From positions 15,808,917 to 15,872,916 of the forward strand of contig NC_087261.1 in assembly GCF_037042905.1 (NCBI RefSeq): a stretch of DNA of 64,000 nucleotides, read 5' to 3'. Source of the stretch: Lytechinus pictus. Lineage: Eukaryota; Echinodermata; Echinoidea; Temnopleuroida; Toxopneustidae. Below the pieces are notes generated by a model. The model ran no database searches. It saw only the letters and a program-made list of their open reading frames with translations, and had not been told where the DNA came from. The position numbers and the translations under genes were made by a program. Positions 58,701 through 64,000 of this stretch are shown in pieces; the stretch's first letter is position 1; the number at the start of each line of letters is the position of its first letter.

Positions 58701-61700
58701 ATTTTGGTTTTTCTCTATTTATTCAAATCAACATATTTATGGGGTGGACTTGACCTTTAATGATTATTAAATTATTATTGAATTATTATTAAATATTATT
58801 GATATTTGATGTAAAGTATAACAGAAATGTCACAATTATTAAATAAATAAGCTATAAATTGTTTGTATTTTGATATTACAAAAAATAAAAATTGAAACAA
58901 CAGGTATGTGATCTTTTTTTAATCTTGATCGAAACCACACACATCACGATGATAAAGCAATCTCTATCATATACATTACATGTAAATTGTTATTGATGTT
59001 CTTTTAATCAAAGATAACATTTGAATGCTAATTTATACTGAATTGAAGTCAGTTCACTGAGGGTGAAATCAGTAAAGTATCATGATTTTTTTCAGTCAGT
59101 GTTTCCCAGTAATGAAGGGTTACCGACTCTTGCGCCATAATGAAAATCCCTCCTTCCACTTCTTCCTGTGTTGAGCATCCTCCTCATTCAGACCAACCTT
59201 ACTACTTTCGTTCTCCACTATATCTTCCCTTTTGTCTTCCTCTTCCTCTTCTGCCATTCACATCCAGACACAATACTCTTTTTGCAGTTTCATCTTATTC
59301 AACACATGGCCAATTCATTTCAAAGAGGTTCTCCTCAATGTGGGACCGAATTCATTCTTAAACTAAGCTGTACTGCACCAGCAACTATGTCATCTATTAC
59401 AAAGATCTGACGAAGCTTACAGCCTCACAAGTGAAAGTTTACCAAAAGGAAAAAAGACACTTTCTCATAACGGCATTATATTGCAAACTTACCCTGTAAC
59501 TGGTTTGTTACCCTGTGCTATCATCATAAAGTCATCATCGAGTTCATTGTCAGGATCATCAAAATCGAAGTCCTCGTCCATGGCAGCAACGATATCAGGG
59601 TCTAGATCAAGTCTTGGACCTGAACAAAATAAGAATTAAAGGTAATTATCGGATTATTAAACAAAATGTATTTTCCCATATTTCCACAAGATGAAAAGGA
59701 CCAGTGGTAGGGTCATTTGATAGGAGAGCAAGAGAATATAAATGTGACATTTTCATTGTCTGAAGGAAAAAATAGGAGCATCACATACAATTAGTTCAAC
59801 AACCCGGCCCTTTCTTTTCAATTTTCTATCTTCCTTCTCTCTTCCATTTTCCCCCACTTTTTCCTCCTTTTATGTTGTAAATCACTTGAATAATCATCGA
59901 GGGAGAGCAGTTCCCCCCCCCCCCCCACCTCCCTCATGGCACCTTCCCTGGACTGGATATTGTAGAAGATCATATTCTTCACCCATGGTGAAAGTCAAAA
60001 TAAAAGTATACCAGAGATTGGTGCTGCTCTATTGAGGAGTCCTATGTCTTCTTCTTGCTCAGATTGAAACACAGCAGCTGGGAGTTGAAGCTTGGGTTTC
60101 TGAATAGAGAGAGAGAGAAAACGTTTTGTATTCAGTTGGTGTACAAGCAGTTGGCCTACTTCTTAGATGGTCAAACATCGCATGGGTTTAACCCATTTGG
60201 TCTACTACTATCAGTTGGTCCAATGCCCACTTAGTGTAAAAGTCCTTCAAAAACTCTGAGATGGTCTAATATCCACTTCATCTACTACTTCTTTTGCACA
60301 TGGTAAAAAATGAAAACTTGGTCAGTTCAACTAACCATATAGTGGATATTAGATGAAAGAGGTGTGGCCTAATTGGAAATTAGACAAAGTGGTGAATGAG
60401 CTAAATTATAAGAACTGGTTGAAGACAAACAAGGAAAAGACATTGTGGAATGAGACCTCATGGAAAGTAGACAAAGCCTGTGTAGAACAATCGACAATCA
60501 ATACCAAGATTACTATGTGTACATGTTCAGATTTGGTGATAAATCAGGTCATCTGTCACTCTCCATAATATATCATACGAAACAGGCATTTTGTTACCAA
60601 TAAAAGGGTTTAATTACCGGTATTAATTTAGATTCTTCATCTACAAATGTTATCAAAATTTTGGGTTCCAATTCAAAGTTCACTTTAAACAATAGCAATC
60701 AAAGATAAATATTACAGGAGAATCACAAAATACCAGCATCAAAATGTATCATATAATCCGCACTATAATAATTTTAGGACGCACATATCATGTAATGAAC
60801 TAGAACAGTTCAAATCACTTTTAGGGGAATTAGGAAGGATGGGTTTAACCCTAAGAAGACTGGGGGGCTGAATCAGCCCCCCTCGACATTTTTCGAATAA
60901 ATCCACCGCGCAAATTTTTTTGACTGCGTCGCTCATTGACTTTTTACTTTCAAGTTTCACGCAACTTTTGAGACCAAAATTGCCACCCCTAGGTACGCGG
61001 TTCTCAAATTATGCAACATTTCGTAAGTACATGCAGACCCAAAATTGCTCAAAAACGGGAATTTGTGTACAATCCAATGCAAATAGTGTTTTTAGCCAAA
61101 ATTCATAAATGTACATGTATCATTATTTTTCCTTTTACTGATTAAAATCAATTGATTCCATCTTGTTTATGGTCAAAATAAAGTCCCCGACAATTTCCAT
61201 TGAAAAAACAATAAAAAACAAAAAGTCGAAAAACTAAGAAATTTAGAAAACAATAAAATACATAAGAAAATAAATGTGATGTTGAAAGTACATTTGATCA
61301 GATTCCTATAGTCAGTGAAGTGAACCAAAACTTAGCATTTTAGGGGCATTATTTGGTTATTTAGAGCAAATTTTTCATTTTACGCATAAATTAGCATAAT
61401 TAATTAGCAGTGAGATTTTCACAGAATTTGATCATATAGTTTTGTAGGTTATGCCATGGGTAACGTGCCAATTTTTGTCACGATTGACGGCTGAGATCAT
61501 AAGGGGGGGCTTAATCAGCCCATCCCCGTCTTCTTAGGCATCGAAATAGCCCAGTCTATGTAGGGTTAAAGGATTAACTCACATCAGATAGGTCTTCCAC
61601 TTCAAAATGAACATTCTTCTTTGGTTTAGATGACGTTGCTGGATGCTGACTAAGCTCCCATGAAAGATCCTGAGCGTTTGGTTCACGAAGATGCTGCATA

Positions 61701-62826
61701 TAATTATAATCATCTTCATAGTAGATCCCAAACTTATGTTGTTCTTCAAAATGGTCTTGCTTACCCTGCAAAAAAAAACAGAATTATGAATCCACTTGAG
61801 TATGTATACATTGAACGTCAACCTTCTTCAAATCATAGAAAATTTTGAGACCAGGGGGGTGTTTCACAAAGATTTAAGTATGACTTAGAGTCGCACTTAA
61901 ATGCCTAGTTGTGCGCGGTATAAAAGCCATGACCGCATTGGTCAGATCATGCAAAGAGGACGCGCACTATTACGTATTGATCAATTAGATTGCGCGTTGC
62001 ATTTCAGATACGCGTCGGCATTTCAGTGCGATTTAAGTCATACTTAGATCTTTGTGAAACACCCCCCTGATCGTACAAAGAATCATGTACTATTTACCTC
62101 TTGCAAGTCGTATTTGCCCGAGCTGAACATTATTTTGTGGTTACGTCTTAGAGTTAGGTCTTAGGCAGCCTTACATATAATTGTAAATCTATGCAGAATT
62201 TATCACCATGATCACAGATTCTTTGGACTGATGAGAAGTTAACATCAATTGGAGAAATATGATTGGAAAACATTCCTTACACAAACCACAATATGTGCAC
62301 ACAACTGAAAACTGAAAACCTTTTAATGATTACCAGGGAGGAATATGTAGTTTTGAACCCCCAAAAAATAATAAACAAATAAATTAATTAATAAATACAT
62401 AAATAAATAGTAGGCCTATTATGAGAAAACAGAAAGTGGGGATATGAAATCACGAGTCCACCTAATGGATATTTATGCCAATGTAATATAACTGTTTTCT
62501 CTAAACTAAATATTGCTTTAATTTTAAATTCAATAATCTCCTTATTTGTTATCAAAGTTCGATGAAATTTTCTGCATTTTGCTTTGTGAATATTACTCTA
62601 TTTATTTAGATATAATTATTTTGAGCCCAAAGTACCCCTTTAACATTATTATCAAATATCATTATTATCAAAATTATTATCAACATACCTGTTTAGGAGT
62701 ATCAACTTGATGCAAAACAAACTTGGAACTCTCATCATCAGCTTGAAGAGGGTCCCGTTGACTTCTATGAACTAAACTGAATGTCACTGCATTCTTCTTG
62801 TCTATAAACTTCTTCTTCTTCCCGGG
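50942..62826 (-). CDS. LTV1: LTV1 ribosome biogenesis factor, nine exons (start exon not found)
   Basis: Exons 5' to 3': 62689-62826, 61583-61765, 60012-60099, 59493-59619, 57877-58087, 55858-55985, 55288-55504, 52425-52643, 50942-51055. The total is 1425 nt, in phase throughout: 474 residues plus stop, essentially the vertebrate length. It begins PGKKKKFIDKKNAVTFSLVH, where vertebrates have M-P-H-R-K-K-K, so only a start-codon exon appears missing. Landmarks in order: HRSQRDPL, FGIYYEDDYNYMQHLREP, GLLNRAAPISGPRLDLDPDI, an acidic run, EETKSRFTNYSLTSSVIKRN, EWDCESILSTYSTLYNHP, KSGMPLHVLP and ERRVEKKANQQVFKDEEKRQ. The known role is assembly and export of the pre-40S subunit, released on phosphorylation. 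All splice sites are GT-AG. The introns hold several transposons, and the last exon abuts a tandem array. Confidence 0.95.
51298..52258. mobile_element. TIR element with a SINE nested inside
   Basis: The left end GCCCGGCTGACACTTGCAC and right end GTGCAAGTGTTAACCAGGC are inverted. The interior is rich in TGCGCA, GTGCGTG and CGTGCCA motifs. The SINE at 51371-51604 interrupts it. Confidence 0.65.
51371..51604 (+). mobile_element. tRNA-derived SINE with an A-rich tail
   Basis: The head has box A TAGCTCAGTCGG and box B GGTTCGATTCC. The body contains AAGGCATTAATCCTCAGTAC and CCTTAAGCCGTCGGTCCTCT, and the tail is AAACAAACAAAC. The anticodon and acceptor stems have several mismatches, so it is not a working tRNA gene. 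Confidence 0.8.
53051..54417 (+). mobile_element. hAT-like element, 1367 bp, with exact 8-bp target duplication
   Basis: Perfect 15-bp terminal inverted repeats CAACCAAAAAATTAC are flanked by identical octamers GCTCCTAG (53043-53050 and 54418-54425). Subterminal direct repeats TCCAAAAAGAGCCCTGGAAA occur near both ends. It carries a CpG-rich region and a zinc-finger coding exon (53815-54151) but no transposase core, so it looks like a deletion derivative. Confidence 0.85.
53815..54151 (+). CDS. TTF-type zinc-finger exon, first exon of a hAT-related protein
   Basis: The frame opens MDRFLIRPGTATTPA, has a basic KRKKKP stretch, then KSWGLDWL, YCVACREY, DPFLVGTKNTKKYSVLRHGQ and SDGHRAAY. The spacing of Cys-x2-Cys, FxxGT and Lx2HxxSxxH fits the TTF zinc finger at the N-terminus of hAT transposases and of ZNF862-like domesticated proteins. 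It can end at donor TATG|GTACGC (54151). A pyrimidine-rich acceptor at 54310 would add a short ALESGKRALENEK tail and a stop. The dimerisation and catalytic domains are absent. The GC-rich codon use differs from the AT-rich surroundings. Confidence 0.7.
55535..55825. repeat. TAG/GTA trinucleotide microsatellite
   Basis: Nearly 300 bp of AGTAGTAGT with occasional substitutions, between LTV1 exons at 55288-55504 and 55858-55985. Poly-Thr and poly-Val frames across it are artefacts. Confidence 0.92.
56714..57315. repeat. Near-identical 301-bp tandem duplication
   Basis: CAATTCTGAGTCATCTAACA begins at 56714 and again at 57015, and the two 301-bp units differ at only a few positions (for example CCTT/CCGT and CTTT/CTGT). 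A diverged third relative lies at 56300-56520 (CGAATATCCAATAGGCT, ACAACACGCACAACAAT). Confidence 0.88.
58152..58760. mobile_element. 609-bp foldback element, family B
   Basis: TAAAGGACAAGTCCACCT and the inverted GGGGTGGACTTGACCTTTA bound arms of over 200 bp containing AAATTTCATCAAAATCGGAT, GTGCATAT and GATGATGTCATCCACTCACT. Degraded relatives occur at 45235-45430 and 62450-62640. Confidence 0.8.
60849..61567. mobile_element. TTTAACCCTAA-ended DNA element, 719 bp
   Basis: Ends TTTAACCCTAAGAAGACTGG and TAGGGTTAAA are inverted, with GGGGGGCTGAATCAGCCCCC inside the left end and a similar GGGGGGGCTTAATCAGCCC inside the right. It is homologous in inverse orientation to the element at 52797-54948, but lacks the nested insertion. 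Confidence 0.75.
61852..62069. mobile_element. Foldback MITE, family C, best copy
   Basis: CAGGGGGGTGTTTCACAAAG and the inverted CTTTGTGAAACACCCCCCTG (about 31 of 32 arm positions over the first segment) bound a 218-bp element containing paired GCGCGGTATAAA-type and GACGCGCACTAT segments. Confidence 0.8.
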
Positions 62827-63225
62827 CTAGAGTATCAAAACAACAGTAAATTAAGAGCAGCAATATTCAGCAATTGCATTTAGAATAATTCTGGGCCCCA
62901 TAACATAAAACATAAGGATTGTTCATAGGGCAGGTTTAAAGATAAATATCAGTTGTGGTAACGATCTCAAAATGAGTTCGAACAGAATCCAATAAAACGA
63001 CCACCCAAGTGTTTGTATAAATAAAAAATATGTGCCAATTGGCTCTGGAAAAAAAATGTGTAATTGCTGAGAAATGAGCAAAATAAGCACTGAATTCCAT
63101 AAAATGTTGGCTATTTTCCAAGCAATATTAATACACTGTCCCACATGCCTTTTTGTGTTAGTTATCATCAGAATTATCGGTTTTCAGCTAAGATTTCATG
63201 GTTTTACACAGATAAGTTTATTCAA

Positions 63226-63957
63226 CAGTAGAGGCGCTGGTCAGAAACTTGGGATCGTCCCAGTTTACAGGGACTGTCTCAGTTTTCAAAGATTTCTCCA
63301 CACAAGAAATCTAGGAAAGTTTATTCACCTGTCAAGTGCCGACACCAATCAAGTGCACGTGTCAATGTAAACATATCGGCCCGTATTCTCAAGTCAGATT
63401 GAACTTAGACCACGGTCTAACTCTGTGCTAAAATTATGGGGAGCAAGAAATTGAAAAATTTTGTTTATATTGTATATTTCTTATGTTTACTATTTTGTTT
63501 CATTTTGCTTTCATAACAAAGAAAAATACTTCAGTTACCATTCTCAGGCAATTATGAACAATTTGGGTGTCAAATGAGTTAATAAATTGAATGTATACTG
63601 TAAGGGATTTGTGCTCCAATTGGCTCTCCATAGTTAAACCACAACTTTAAACCAGGGTTTAATTTAAACTCGAGTTCAGAATACGGGTCATGAGGTTTCA
63701 TAACAAGATTATTGGAAGACGTGCAAGTCGTAAGAAATAGACAGAGAACTGGGGGGAATTGAGGTCACTGAATCTATTTTTAGCACTCTCAATCCCGTAA
63801 TTGCCGTCTTTGTCCCGCAGGGGTAAGTGAAAAAAAACAATCCCCATAGACAAGGAAAATCTCAATTTATCAAGACATGATTTGTCTTGGTTTATGAGGA
63901 TATCCTTGTTTCCTCACTTTTCAGACAATCCCAATTTATGGACCAGCGCCTCTACTG
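63226..63957. mobile_element. 732-bp TIR element with TTCAA target duplication
   Basis: Ends CAGTAGAGGCGCTGGTC and GACCAGCGCCTCTACTG are perfect inverted repeats, flanked by TTCAA at 63221-63225 and 63958-63962. The paralogous host copy at 49553-49572 shows the uninterrupted TTTCAATGTACCAG. A smaller element with CCCGTATTCT/AGAATACGGG ends is nested at about 63380-63690. Confidence 0.85.
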
Positions 63958-64000
63958 TTCAATGTACCAGAACTACTCAACTAGATCTATGATAATTATG

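Noticed and set aside
63530..63545. ATG followed by GTAACT as the missing LTV1 start exon
   Set aside because: It lies inside a nested transposon with relatives elsewhere in the window, so the match is probably chance.

Overview
The window is animal nuclear DNA: AT-rich, with intron-split genes, GT-AG introns, many microsatellites and a dense load of small DNA transposons, tRNA-derived SINEs and truncated LINEs. Protein similarity to deuterostome families, together with the SINE and foldback-MITE load, suggests an echinoderm, most likely a sea urchin. The species call is inference.

Three protein-coding genes were rebuilt by hand from splice sites and recalled vertebrate family sequences. All are on the minus strand, and every join keeps reading phase. 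(1) 23-4601: 5' part of POFUT1 (protein O-fucosyltransferase 1), four exons; the rest lies off the left edge. A second, diverged copy of its exon 2 sits at 2819-2982 with compatible splice phases. (2) 10896-40143: complete RGS22-like gene, 23 coding exons, about 1593 residues, with several RGS-like blocks and a large acidic/serine-rich N-terminal exon. A 5'UTR exon adjoins the start codon, and a probable promoter plus noncoding exon lies near 42.8-42.9 kb. (3) 50942-62826: LTV1 (40S ribosome-biogenesis factor), nine exons, about 474 residues; only a tiny start-codon exon is missing.

The genes act in unrelated pathways: Notch EGF O-fucosylation, G-protein signalling in ciliated or germ cells, and small-subunit assembly. 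They share orientation only.

Between and inside the genes: 4.6-10.9 kb holds a polypyrimidine tract, foldback MITEs, a minisatellite and a SINE. The RGS22 introns hold an 8-bp-TSD element (11929-12540), a mariner-like MITE (16573-17111), LINE 3' ends, a DR1-bearing tandem element (29864-30794) and a 1.1 kb CRE-ended element (35421-36544). 42.5-50 kb is non-coding, with a perfect 71-bp palindrome. The LTV1 introns hold a hAT-like element carrying a TTF zinc-finger exon, nested inside another transposon.

The most distinctive pattern is recurrent duplication of coding-exon 3' edges, each with its splice donor or stop region: RGS22 exons 16 and 20, the LTV1 last exon, and a whole-exon duplication in POFUT1. 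This deserves testing with transcript data.
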